Assembly (NCBI RefSeq): GCF_016802725.1
Contig: NC_052666.1
Location: 29,292,997 to 29,356,996 of the forward strand
Origin: Solenopsis invicta
Lineage: Eukaryota; Arthropoda; Insecta; Hymenoptera; Formicidae
Length of the DNA stretch: 64,000 nt
Reading direction: 5' to 3'
Every line of letters begins with the position of its first letter. Position 1 is the stretch's first letter. The position numbers were made by a program, and so were the translations under genes. The notes under the pieces were generated by a model. The model was not told the origin of the DNA, made no database searches, and saw nothing but the letters and a program-made list of their open reading frames with translations. Positions 11,042-22,836 of this stretch are shown piece after piece.

Positions 11042-13501
11042 ATGCAAATACTTTCTCTAAATTTTTTATTATATACCGTTTGTGGTATATGGCGACCTGT
11101 TGAATGGTCATCAAATGGTGCCAAGCTACTGTATAGTGTATTTACCTTTATTGTAGTATTCTCGCAATACTTTTTGATGTTAGGTCAATTTATGGATATA
11201 ATTCTTGTTGTTGACAATATCGACGATTTTGCCACTAATGTTCTAATGTTCTTGACCATGATTGCCGTTTGCTGTAAAGCGACTGTCGTTATAGTGCGTC
11301 GGAATGCGATCTTCAACTTGGTGCAAGGATTGTTAAAAGCACCATATAAGCCTCAAGACGAGGCTGAAGTAGCTATACAAATAAAATTTGATAAGTTTAT
11401 CAGGTGAGTCATTATTAATAAAATGTTCCAATACTATAAAATATCGATATTACCAGTTTAAAATATTCACGTAATGATTTAATTCAACATTTATATTCAA
11501 CACGTTCTGCACGTACTATTTTTGAATTACCTTAGTTTTATCAATATTAGTTAATTCTTTAACACAAAATTTTCCGCGGCCCACATACCTTAGAACTGTC
11601 ACTTCCACATGCAAGAGTACAGTAATTTTGTACATTCAGTTTAATTAATAAATTTCTTCGTTAAAATATTTTTCCGAAAAATGATTTTAAATTAGTGTAT
11701 TTAAAATCAAACACACATAACGCATATAGAGACTAGTAATTAAACTCAATTTAATTCATAATTATAAATTTTTGTTTTATTAAAAATTGTAATAAAAGTT
11801 TATAAAATTGAATTTCAGTTCTAACTTTCTAGATCGTGCTCAATAAGGTATTTACTTTTGGCGTCGTGCTCCGTTACAGGCCTCACGCTAGGATCGGTGC
11901 TAAATGCTGTACATGGACGTTTGCCTTATCGAATATGGTTACCATGGGATTATAATATACCATTAATATTTTGGATTTTAGCTATTTATCAGATACTCAC
12001 TGTAGTTTTCGCTGCTACCATAAATGTCGGCACGGAAACCTTAGTCTTCGGATTGTTTATACAAACGTGTGCCCAGCTTGAAATCTTTGAAAATCGTGTT
12101 AAGAAATTTATAATAAATAAAATAGTTGGACGTGCACTGTCTTCGTCGAATACAAATGAAATAGGTATATCGGAATGCGTGCATCATCATCTCAGCATTT
12201 ACAAGTGAGTCACGTAAGAATTCGTTTTTAATACAAATTTTCACCTGTTTACGTACATGTGTACGTGTGCGTACATATTATTTAAATGCTACATTTAAGA
12301 ACCATTATTATTTATAACGATAATTATTGACAGAAAATTATTTAAAGTTAAAAAAATAATATAACTGACGCTATTTGGAATTAATCGACAATAGGTACGA
12401 GTTAGAAAACAGAGCATTTAAAAATAATTTAATTATATAATTATTCCTCTGTGGTATGTTGTGCAAAAAAAAATAAAAATTAAAATTAAATTTAAATAGT
12501 TTGCTAACTAGCTCTTATTTTAATAAATAATATACTAAAATTTTCATATAAATTTTAAAATGATGAAAATCACATGTTATAAAATTTTACTTTACGATTA
12601 TATATAATTATCTTATGCAAGGACTAACATGAAACCATTACAGATATGCTAAAATGGTAAACATTCTGTTCAACCAGGTGCTCTTTGTTCAATTCTTTGC
12701 AAGCATACTGGTATTATGTTCAAGCGTGTATTATCTGTCACTGCATATTACGGAATTTTCTGGAATTGCGTTTTTATTGATGTATACTATTTGCATGTTT
12801 GTACAAATCTTCGTTTACTGCTGGTCCGGAAACGAAGTCATACTTAAGGTAACTATCTGTACCATGTAATCTATACTAAACAGATGCATCTTAGTTATGG
12901 TTAATATAGATAATAAGAGTGAGTACTTTTGTACAATTCAATTTTTTACAAAATTTTGAGATAATTGCAAAAGAATCTTCCAAATTTGAAATTATTCTAA
13001 ACTTGAAAACATTAAGAATACATTTTGCAAATACGTACGCGTGTGTGCCTGTGTAAAATTAATAATATTAATAAGATTATTTAATATTATTGTGTAATAA
13101 TAATAACTTAATTTATGTCTTATTGGCAGAGTATGAGCACAGGAGACGCGATATATCGTATGGATTGGCCACTACTATCAAGCAACGATAGAAAAGGATT
13201 GCTAATGATCATGATACGTGGCACAATTCCTATAAAATTCAGTAGTAGCTTCTTGGTAATTTTGTCTCTTCAGTCTTACAGCACTGTTAGTATCATTGTC
13301 ATAAATATTTAATAATAATAAATATTTACCATTAAAACGATAAGATATACCGTTTGTGATAATGTTTGTTACGTATGTACAAAAATATAGTTGAAATTTT
13401 TTGTAAATGTATCATATTATGTTTTGAATTAATATTTTTTCCAACTTTTCTTTCAGATCTTAAAAGCGTCATATTCAACATTTAATGTGTTGAGAAACTA
13501 A
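11042..13501 (+). CDS. Odorant receptor, complete, five exons (379 aa)
   Basis: Exons 11042-11403, 11833-12204, 12644-12848, 13130-13285 and 13457-13501 join with phases 2, 2, 0, 0 to give 379 residues, MQILSLNFLLYTVCG to FNVLRN. The product is a close paralogue of the receptor at 1561: same GIWRPVEW block, same VDNIDDFATN loop, same LPYRIWLPWDY and GTETLVFGLFIQTCAQ blocks around the fourth membrane segment, and the same KFSSSFLVILSLQSYST last helix. Donors are AG|GTGAGT, AA|GTGAGT, AAG|GTAACT and ACT|GTTAGT. No frame break is visible, so it appears functional. It should be an Orco-dependent chemoreceptor; its ligand is unknown. Confidence 0.9.
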
Positions 13502-14781
13502 ATAAGTGAGAGGGCATTTAAACATCGTAACAATATAGTATTTAATAAATTAGCGATTCTAAATATCTTATAACTTTTGTTTGCACACATATTTATTTCA
13601 GTCTTAATCCCTATTCCGATTATTTAAATAGTAGCGCACGCAGCAAGCAAGCACGCACGCACGCACGCATGCACTAAATGTACACATGTAACATACACAT
13701 ATATAATTTATTTTGACATATAAGCAGAAATCGTTTTTAGTCGGCCATTTATTGAATATGAAAAACATGATTTTTTTCTTATTCGTTATCTGCGACATTC
13801 TTTTGTGGACGTATCAGAAGTAAATCCATAGTTTTTTGGCTTACTTGCCAAATGGATATACGGACAGTTGTGCAATTATTAATTACAGTAATATTTATGC
13901 AACATATTTGCCTTCAGACTCTTAATAGTTCTTCTTTTTCTTCTGTATATCAAGAATAAAATTGGTCAAACAAGGATCTATATCACAATCAGTGCTTCAA
14001 TGTGAAATGCGAATTAGTAATTAACAAGGCAGTTAATTATATAAAACTTTCACCCATATCATCAAATAAAAAAAAAGTAATGATATTGGAAATATAAATC
14101 ATCATCTCAGCATTTACAAGTTAGTCTCTGAAAGATACATATATTTTACAAATGTATTCTTTAATTTATGCATTTTAATATTTATACTCTTAAATATATT
14201 TATCTGTTTGATAATGATAATACTTGATAAAATAATATTTATGATTATAACATGATTATTATGAGAATAGTCACAAAATATAGTCACTGTAATATACATG
14301 ATGCGTTCATTTAGATTTCTTAGATTATTGCTAAAAGCTTAAAAGGAAAACGTTTCCAAGCTGATTTTATGAGTCTTTCTTAATAAAATTTACACAATAA
14401 AATCTAATTTCATTTAAGATATAGTTCTCAAAAAAGTAAAAATACCAGAATTTCTTTGATTCGTAATATTTTAGGTATTGAGAAATCATCAGTAAGATGT
14501 CTTTATCATTTGAAATGTAATAAAATTAACTTGACATTGTTACAAATATATGCCAAAAGAGTAAACATTATGTTCAATTAGAGGCTTGTTCTTTGTTCAA
14601 TTTTTTTGGCAGTATCTTGATATTATGCATAAGTGTATTTTACACTTTTCAGAGACCGGAACTACGACTTTGCTAATGTACCTCATTTGTATGTTGATGT
14701 TCATACAAATATACGTTTATTGCTGCTCTGGAAATAAAATTATGCTTAAGGTAAATAATTGTTTATAGTTCACAATATATA

Positions 14782-16098
14782 CCCTATGATCAGAAAGTAC
14801 CGGGAATTTTTTATTTAAAAGTACCGCGCATGCGGGAACCGGTTTATTTTTTTTTCTTATGTTGGTACGACCTTAAGACGCACATCTGTCAGGTTTTAGT
14901 GTCATCCGATCATTAGTGTTTGCCTGGCGTTTGTTTACATCAGTCAACTTTTTTCATTTTGCCGCATTTTACCATGAATAATTTTGTTGAACAAAGAGTT
15001 TGTTTGAAATTTTGTGTTGCGAACGAAATTTCGTGTGCCGATGCACTGAAAATGTTGCAAAAAGCATTTTGCGAATCTGCTCTATCAAAAACAAGAGCAT
15101 ACGAGTGGTATAAAGACTTTAAAAGTGGTCGTACAGTGGTGGAAGATTTCCCTCGTTCCGGACGTCCATCGACGTCGAACACCGATGAAAACGTGAAGAA
15201 AGTGAAAGAAATGGTGCTTGAAAATCGTCATACCAGCTTAAGAGAGATGTCTAGTGAACTTGGCATTGCATATGGAACGGCACAGCATATTGTGGTTGAT
15301 GTTTTGGGTATGAGACGCGTGGCAGCCAGGCTCGTTCCGAAGGATCTGAATTTCTTGCAAAAACACCACCGAAAGACAGTTGCTGAAGAGATGATTTCTG
15401 AAGCCCAAAGTGATCCAACCTTCATGAAACGGATAATTACAGGCGACAAGACATGGGTCTATGAATTTGACATGGAAACAAAGCAACAATCGTCCGAGTG
15501 GCGCTTCGAAGACGAGCCGAAACCGAAAAAACCGCGTCAAAGCCGCTCAAAAGTGAAGGTGATGTTGACTGTTTACTTCGATTGCCAAGGCGTTGTGCAC
15601 TATGAGTACCTTCCACCGGGCCAGACAGTCAACAAAGAATATTATTTATCCGTTTTGAAGCGTTTGAGAGATGCTGTACGTCGCAAACGGCCGGAAATGT
15701 GGGCCGACAATTCTTGGATTTTGCATGATGATAACGCACCATCGCACCAAGCCCGAATTGTACTGAATTATTTGACCAAACATCAAGTAAATACCATCAA
15801 GCAAGCACCGTATTCACCTGATATGGCCCCGTGCGACTTTTTTTTGTTCCCCAAGTTGAAGTTGCCACTTCGTGGAAAGAGATTTCAGTCGATCGAGGAG
15901 ATCAAACAGAATGCGACGAGGGAACTAAAGGCCATCCCTTCGTCGGTCTACCAGGGATGCATGGAGGCCTGGGTCAAGCGTTGGCACATGTGTGTTGCTT
16001 CAGATGGATCATATTTTGAAGGAGATAAAATAAATTTGCCTGAAATTTAACTCTATTTTGTTTTATTTAAAAATTCCCGGTACTTTCTGATCATAGGG
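14782..16098 (+). mobile_element. Mariner transposon, complete, 1317 bp
   Basis: Ends are perfect inverted repeats of about 30 bp beginning CCCTATGATCAGAAAGTACC. The element is flanked by TA on both sides (14780-14781 and 16099-16100), the Tc1/mariner target duplication. It encodes one uninterrupted transposase. Perfect ends and an open frame suggest a recent insertion that may still be mobilisable. Confidence 0.95.
14974..16050 (+). CDS. Mariner transposase, D,D34D, 358 aa
   Basis: The frame is open from the ATG at 14974 (MNNFVEQRVCLKFC) to TAA at 16050; this start lies after the 5' inverted repeat and gives a normal mariner length. The N-terminal part has the helix-turn-helix region (KTRAYEWYKDFKSGR, then SLREMSSELGIAYGT). 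The catalytic triad is intact: Asp158 in ITGDKTW, Asp253 in LHDDNAPSH, and Asp288 in SPDMAPCDFF, with 34 residues between the last two, which is the mariner D,D34D signature. The enzyme would bind the terminal repeats and cut and paste the element into TA sites in the nucleus. Base composition is clearly less AT-rich than the surrounding OR remnants, in line with horizontal spread of mariners. Confidence 0.95.
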   Translation: MNNFVEQRVCLKFCVANEISCADALKMLQKAFCESALSKTRAYEWYKDFKSGRTVVEDFPRSGRPSTSNTDENVKKVKEMVLENRHTSLREMSSELGIAYGTAQHIVVDVLGMRRVAARLVPKDLNFLQKHHRKTVAEEMISEAQSDPTFMKRIITGDKTWVYEFDMETKQQSSEWRFEDEPKPKKPRQSRSKVKVMLTVYFDCQGVVHYEYLPPGQTVNKEYYLSVLKRLRDAVRRKRPEMWADNSWILHDDNAPSHQARIVLNYLTKHQVNTIKQAPYSPDMAPCDFFLFPKLKLPLRGKRFQSIEEIKQNATRELKAIPSSVYQGCMEAWVKRWHMCVASDGSYFEGDKINLPEI

Positions 16099-16548
16099 TA
16101 TTGCAACAAATAAAACAAAAAAATATATATAATTTTAAAAAATATATATAATAGTAAATATAATTACGTTAAATGTATTGCACACATGTCATGATTTATG
16201 TTGTCCATAATCGATAAAAGCATCAATCGCTTTCAAGCCTATCATTCTATCGATCTATGATTTTGAAAATTATAAGTGCTCTCTAAATTGCTATGTATGT
16301 GTGTATTACTTTGTTGAAATTGAAATCGATAGTAATATTGAACTTAACTGCTTGAAACGATGACATAAATCAAGTAATAAAAATCAATAGAGGTGCACAT
16401 CGATCGAGGGTGCGAATGAAATATCCTTCTCGGACACACACCTGATTGACAGTACAAAAATATCGATATAAATTTATTCTACATAATAATATATATTTCT
16501 TAGAACTTTATAAAACCTTTTAAATTGTTATGTGTATCTGATTTTATC

Positions 16549-16551
<3 letters not shown>

Positions 16552-16598
<47 letters not shown>

Positions 16599-16608
16599 CA
16601 CATATATA
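16552..16608. repeat. (CA)n(TA)n microsatellite
   Basis: A run of CA dinucleotides followed by TA dinucleotides, between the mariner and the decayed last OR exons. Confidence 0.9.
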
Positions 16609-16920
16609 TAAAATTTTACTTAAGGAAACATTTTCAAGTATTTTAATTTTTAAGTAAGTATGAAATTATTAATGATTACCCAATAATAAAGTTTACCAGT
16701 GTAATTGATAACTGTATCACTTCAGTTTTAGAGCAATCTTAACGATTAAAGTACTTGTTTTATGTTTCGCTTAAAGAGAAATATAAAATGTTTGTAATAT
16801 TTGAATGCTTTTTACATGTAGGCCCACGAAAATAAAGCCTTGTAAATTTTTTACATTATCTTCATTACTCTTACTTGTAATTTTTGTTCCAGATTCTGAA
16901 GATGTCATACTCAGCGTAAC

Positions 16921-17238
16921 GTGTTCACAACAATCTTAAAATACAGATAATCGAAAATGTGTTTGGATATAATGATAATCTTTGAAAAGTTTTTGATAAA
17001 TTAATAATTATAAAAACACTGTAACGTTAAACTATTATATATGTAGCATAAAATGTTATTTTTGATTTAATAGAACAAATATTTGTTGCAACAAGTTAAA
17101 CATAATCTCAAAATTTTGTTATAATGACAAGTTCTAAATCCATATAAATACATGGGTCAAATAAATGGGTCAAATTAGATGTAATAATACATAGTATATT
17201 TAATCAAAATTAGGAAACATTATATATTTAAGAATATT
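16921..17238. other. Spacer between OR array and MRM3 gene
   Basis: AT-rich sequence; nothing coding is seen. The MRM3 3' UTR and poly(A) signal should lie here on the minus strand. Confidence 0.5.
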
Positions 17239-18796
17239 TTATTCATCATCAATTCTACGAGATATAAACTGTCTTTTCATTTCAAATGTAACAATACCAG
17301 CAGCTACACCAACATTCAAGCTGTCAACACCGTTAGTCAATGGTATATTAATACGAGTGCAATTTCTTTCACGTAATAATTTACATGATTGGAGACTTAT
17401 ACCCTCAGTTTCGCCACCAATAACAAGTACCATTTCTCTTTTTGTAAAATCTACTTCATAATAAGATTTAACTGGAAGTTGAGATATTACCTTTCTTACT
17501 AATAATTTTGTTTTTGCGGTTGGTTTATACGTTTTAGTTTGACTTATCAATTGGTTTATTTCGCTATCTTCAGTTTGATCGTTATTCGCATCTAGATTAT
17601 CTTGTTTCATATAATTATCATTGACTTCGAGGGAAGGAGTTACATTTGACTCTGGATTAACAGTATGATCTCTTAAATCATTTTCATACGCTAGATTATT
17701 GTCTGTTAGAAAAATTGCAGACTCATTACTTATTAACGTTGGAATTTCATCCCATGAAACAGATGTAACTATTGGTAATCGAAAATGTGCACCTGTGGCA
17801 CTGCGCACAACTTTGGGCTCCCACAAATCCACACATCCTGAAAAAAGCCTAAATTAATAACTAAATCTATTATAAAATTAATGACACTAATTACCTTTCA
17901 TTAGTAATAACTTTTCGCAACCAACTGCAGCAGCAGCTCTCAGAATACTCCCCAAATTTCCTGGTTCTCTGATATTATCACAGATAATAGTTAAAGGGAT
18001 AGCATCATTAGCAGGTTTCTTATTACTTACATCTGGAATTTCAAAGATTCCTGTAACAAAAATAACAATAATTACACAAGTGTCTACATTTTTGGGTTAT
18101 GCTAATTAATAGCTCTCTTTCAAAAGATCTATAAAATCCAAATATTTATATATACCAATTATTCCAGGAGAAGTTGTCAAGTTGGACCATAACTGAATTG
18201 TACGATATGGAATTTTATACAATTTTACTTCTTTAGGAAGTGACAGTGGCAATACGTCAGATAATCTGTTGAAAAATATCACTTTTGGAACTACCCCTGC
18301 CTGAATTGCATCTTCAATTAATCGAGAACCTTCTAATAGCATCTGACTGTTTTTTTCTCTTCTCTTTTTTGTTTTGACATCTATCATTAACGAGCTGAAA
18401 CATACAGTATTATTTAAATGTAGAATTTGTTATACTTTTCAAGTATTACTTAGAAATTATATACCTTATCATCTTATCATCTGCTTTAAGAGCTATATAT
18501 TTTTGTTCTATCGCAGTACTTTCTTTAATTTCATTTTCCTTTTGATTCTCCTTTTCTTTTCTTTGATGTGTCCTAACTCTTGATCTTCCTCTATGTGCTT
18601 TAGGAGCTCTTTGCTTATCAACTTTGGTTGTATCATCAGTATCAAAAAGCTCATCTTCATTGACAATAGCAACAGGTCTTCGATTAACCCATTCAGTACT
18701 GTATCTGCATTTATTTGCCAATCTTAAGTCGACTATTCGCGAAAGTTTCGTACCGTGAATCGACCTAAGTGATAACTGCACAATACTTGACAACAT
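17239..18796 (-). CDS. Mrm3: Mitochondrial rRNA 2'-O-methyltransferase, MRM3/RNMTL1 type
   Basis: Four exons on the minus strand (18796-18465, 18394-18156, 18050-17895, 17837-17239) join in frame to 441 residues. The N-terminus is basic and Ser/Arg-rich (MLSSIVQLSLRSIHGTKLSR), fitting a mitochondrial targeting peptide. A charged linker follows, then the SpoU substrate-binding region (LLEGSRLIEDA near residue 130). The SPOUT methyltransferase domain carries its three motifs: NIREPGNLGSILRAAAAVG (216-234), LVIGGETEGIS, and INIPLTNGVDSLNVGVAAG (405-423). An Asn/Asp/Glu-rich insert lies between motifs 1 and 2. The human homologue methylates a guanosine ribose in the 16S mitochondrial rRNA; the same role is inferred here. 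Splice sites are all GT-AG. The gene stands alone between two OR clusters, in opposite orientation to the first. Confidence 0.92.
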
Positions 18797-19846
18797 TCTT
18801 ATTTGGAAAAATCAATTCCAAGTGTCATTTATAACCATTCAATGAATAATTATTTTAATAATCACTATACTATAATAATGCCTTGTGATAATATTTTATC
18901 TTAACACAATGGCACGCTTTAATCAAGTTGTTTACTCAAGTTATTGAAAGTCTAAATAAATTTACCGCATGCTCCAACATGCACTCGACGCCATGAATGT
19001 CCATGAACGCTTTAAAACACTCAGTCGATAAAGTCGATAACTGGCAAGTAGACACGACAAATTAGCGAAGACTCAAACCCCATTAGCAAAAATTCGAACC
19101 AAAATTGTAAATATCAAGATCATATCTACATGAATTATTTACATATTTTTTGTCATATTTAAACTTGTTTCATATAGACAATACAAGCAATGTCAATTAT
19201 TATAATTGGATAAATACAAAAAGAATTACAAATCATATATAAAATTGTTTAATTAATATATCTAACTTTATTTTTAGTACTTGTAAAATTTAAAAAAAAA
19301 ATGCAATATTCAAAATTAAAAAAAGAAATATCATTTTTACTAAGTAACATTAAACTAACAAAAATAGTTATTCCTAATATTTCATATTCAAACCTTTTGA
19401 CAAAAAATTTAAATTTACAAAAATCAAATATGAGAAGACTATAATCAGTAAAGAGATTGCGCTTTCTAAAATTCTAAAAATATTTCCAAGTTCGACAAAT
19501 TATGGTTCAATTTGCAAAAATCAACAAAGTTTATTTGATATAAAAATATTTATTAATTTTTCAAGAATATTTCCAGATTTCGTCTTATCCGCTTTTTCTT
19601 GTAATTTTCTTGTAACGCGTAACTTGTAAAACTTGCCACATTGTGGTAGAAGCTGTAATACAAAAATGATAAAAGAACATAGAAAAAATGTCAGTTTTTA
19701 ATTAAAAATAAATTTAATTAAAACTTAAGTTAAAAATTAATGAATATTTTTATAAATTATTTTGTTACATTAAGAATGCTATGATTACGTATTATAATTT
19801 ATATCATATATTTGTTAGACAATAATTCTAACAAAAACAATTTATG
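18797..19846. other. Spacer upstream of MRM3
   Basis: The first 200 bp should hold the MRM3 promoter. The rest is AT-rich with no gene seen. Confidence 0.5.
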
Positions 19847-20327
19847 GTAAAAGTTTATAAAAGGGGAGCAGTCTCTGATGACTTTGACATATGTTATCAA
19901 GGAGAAGGTCCTAGATAACTTTTCTTTATAAATTAATCGACGCTTTCATAAAATTTTTGAGATATACATAGAAAAAAACAGTTTTTCTTAATTCTTTCAA
20001 AAAATATTTATTTTACAAGAAAATGTGTTAAACAAAAAATAAAGCTTACAAAAAACTCTACAAATAAGGTTTTATATACATTTTACCTAACTTCAATACT
20101 TTAGTCGTTATAGTAGAAAAACTTTTAAAATCAGTTTTTTTATTTTCATTAATAATTTATTTTCAGTAATAACAACATACTCATACATATACATACACAC
20201 GTGTGGGGGGGGGGGTGCAAGGAGATGGGCCTACGGCCTATCCCTTCCCGCACTCACCCTGTCTCGGTAGGGGACCTCGCTTTACAACCTATCTATCGGG
20301 GTGAGTGCGGAAAGAGTAAGCCGTAGG

Positions 20328-20384
<57 letters not shown>

Positions 20385-20727
20385 TGAGTATATGTGTAGT
20401 TATTACTGAAAATGGATTATTAATGAAAATAAAACTTATTTTAAAATAGTTTTTCTACTATAACGACTAAAGTATTAAAGTTAGGTAAAATATGTATAGA
20501 ACCTTATTTGTAGAGTTTTTTGTAAGTTTCATTTTTTGTTTGACACATTTTCTTGTAAAATAAATATTTTATGAAATAATTAAGAAAAACTGTTTTTTTT
20601 TTTAACAATATCTCGAAAACTGTACGCCGATTAATTTATAAGGAAAAGTTGTCCAGGATCCTCTCCTTGATAACAAATTTCAAGGTCAAAGTCATCAGAA
20701 GCTGCTCCTCTTTTATGAACTTTTATC
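19847..20727. mobile_element. Fold-back (long inverted repeat) element, about 880 bp
   Basis: Two arms of roughly 330-350 bp are inverted copies: the left begins GGTAAAAGTTTATAAAAGG and the right ends with its counterpart near 20705-20727. Shared words include TGATGACTTTGAC, GTTATCAAGGAGA and ACTTTAGTCGTTATAGTAG (in inverted form). The centre (about 20210-20330) has a second, GC-richer inverted pair, GCCTACGGC... with ...GCCGTAGGC and ACTCACCC with GGGTGAGT, next to a G-run and a (TG)n tract. No coding capacity. Structure fits a fold-back or large MITE; the family and target duplication are not identified. Confidence 0.75.
20329..20388. repeat. (TG)n microsatellite
   Basis: About 28 TG units with one interruption, in the centre of the fold-back element. 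Confidence 0.95.
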
Positions 20728-20991
20728 AAATTTTTTTCTAGATTTTTTAATACATCTATTTTTACATAAAAAATATAATTTTTAATTTTAATACAATTTT
20801 CAATTATTATGGAATTTATTAACATATTAATATACATATGTTAGATAATAATATGAGATAATATTGTTAGATAATAATTTTATATTCTGATAAAAGTTTA
20901 TTTGTGGTCCATATAATATGTGGTTCATTATAATGGTAACATGCATCGTGCTATTGTCAAAGTTTAAGTTTCTGTCGTTTTTATGTTAAGA
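20728..20991. other. Truncated end of a duplicated OR block
   Basis: The sequence matches 27139-27260 and 33420-33530 (shared TACATAAAAAAT and TTCAATTATTATGGA words), the far end of the tandem duplication. It is cut on its left by the fold-back element, implying that another copy or flank once extended further left. Confidence 0.55.
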
Positions 20992-22836
20992 TTATTGTAA
21001 AATATTAAATGCAGAATAAGATGCCTTAAGGATCTAGAAAATAAAGAAAATAATGTAGTTATACGCCATATTAAATAATACTTCAAAGATAACATTCATC
21101 TTAGTACTGACTGTAGCATAAGATTCCAACGATAACGTTACCAAGAAGCTACTGGTAAATTTTATAGGTTTTGTACTACGCATCATAATCATCAGTAAAT
21201 CTTTTCGTTCGCTAATTGTCAGTAATATCCACTCCATTTTATACACCGCTTCACTCAAACCAATACTCTGCATAAATAAAAAAATAATTAATATAAAATA
21301 TATCACTATATATATATAATCTGTAATTGTAAAAGAAATGTGCTACACAAACATATTTTTCTGTAATATAATTTTTTGTTTGTACAAATTGTTTATATAA
21401 GTAAAGAAACAGAGAGTTTTAACTACCTTAAGTATAATTTCGTTTCCTGCCCAACAATACATAAAAATTTGCACAAACATGCAAGATGTATAAATACCTA
21501 ACTTTATAAAGTCTGTAACTGTTTTATGAGAAGATAAATAGTATACACTTGTACACAACACTAATATGCTGACAAAAAATTGTATAAAAACTATTTGGCT
21601 AAATACCTTATTGACCATTTTGGCAAATCTAAAAATATACGTTTATTATATACTGTAAATTGTACAAATAATATATAAATTATTCTAAAGATATATATAC
21701 AAAAAAACGTAATAATTTTTTCAACTTCTTCACAAACCTAATTATATATAAATGATAATGGATATTTTCTGATAATCTGCTGGTTTTATTTGTAGCGCTG
21801 TTTAATTCATTTTCTTGTTTTTCATCAGACTCGATTACTTTCCGAAGACGACATATAAGAATGTCAAATTGTGCGCATATTTGTAGACAAAATCCTAATA
21901 TCACGGTTTCCGTAGCGACGTTTACGAATGTAGAAAGAGCCATAGCTACTATTAATTTAAGGGATGTAAGCCAGAATAGAAAAGTTGAAGTATAATCGTA
22001 TGGTATCCATGCTCTAATAGGCAATTCACCTTGTAAAGCAATGAGCACTTCTCCTATCGTAATACCAGTGAGAGAAAACGATGCCAAAATCGAATAACTC
22101 ATGGTGTATGACCTATGTACACAGAGTTTTATATACATAAATATAACGAAATAATTATATATAAGTATAATGATAATTTTTTTCTAAGAAATTTCATGAA
22201 CAAATTAATTCTATGCATTTTATTTTTTCAATTTTAAAATATAAGAATTTAACTACAAAAATTTAGTTTAGCAAATTTTATCACATTTCATGTGATAACG
22301 AATATGACGAGACTATTTAGAATTACGGATTATTTTTTCGATTATCATCTTGATTGAATTTGTTCTTTTATATTTAATTTACATTTGATCAATATCAATA
22401 ATAAATAAGATTGCAAATAAATTATCCAAGATCGCTTACTATTAAGAATCATATTAGTATTTCTGAACACTTGCCTAATTAAACGATCATATTTCATTTG
22501 AATATTAATCTCTTCTTCGTTGCAGGCTTTGCATGGTTTCTCTTGCAACATTTTGATCAAGCTGATGAATTCACTACGGCGAGCTGTGGCAGTAACTGCT
22601 TTACAGTATACGGCAATAGCCGAAAGAAGTAATGACAAATTCGTAGTAAAGTCATCTATATTGTCAACAATAAAGATGGTATCGATCAATTGAGTAAGCA
22701 CAAAAAAGGTCAACAGATACAGCGAAAAGAAGTTAAGTACGCTGTACGAGCATATCGAGCATTTCGAAGACCATTTGATCGGTCGCCATACACCACCGAT
22801 TGTGTAGAATAAAAAATTGAGAGCGAGTATCTGCAT
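20992..22836 (-). CDS. Odorant receptor, complete, five exons (378 aa), GC-AG intron 1
   Basis: Minus-strand exons 22836-22475, 22112-21738, 21628-21427, 21267-21112 and 21033-20992 give 378 residues, MQILALNFLFYTIGG to FNILQ. The hydrophobic layout and blocks (GGVWRPIKW, VDNIDDFTTN, LPIRAWIPYDY, ATETVILGFCLQICAQ, CWAGNEIILK, FTSSFLVTLSLESYAT) are those of insect 7tm_6 receptors. Intron phases 2, 2, 0, 0 equal those of the plus-strand ORs. The first donor reads AG|GCAAGT, a textbook GC donor; no in-phase GT donor gives the conserved exon end. Introns 2-4 are GT-AG and short (109, 159, 78 bp). It is the copy-1 receptor of the 6.4-kb duplication and appears intact. Likely Orco partner in olfactory neurons; ligand unknown. 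Confidence 0.9.

Larger units (their letters stand above)
14050..16920 (+). pseudogene. Odorant receptor pseudogene split by a mariner
   Basis: Remnants are in OR order. The end of exon 2 is at about 14050-14120, with the codons for HHLSIYK still recognisable. Exon 3 is at 14549-14751, with stops and frame changes in the NILFNQVLFVQFF-like part. A heavily decayed exon 4 lies around 16690-16745. A last exon is at 16893-16919 (ILKMSYSA and stop). Exon 1 and most of exon 2 are missing. A complete mariner (14782-16098) sits in what was intron 3, about 30 bp past the exon 3 donor. The closest visible relative is the receptor at 11042. The mariner looks far younger than the gene decay around it. 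Confidence 0.8.

Noticed and set aside
15228..15540. Minus-strand ORFs inside the mariner (also 14940-15182)
   Set aside because: They overlap the transposase in antisense and have no features of their own.
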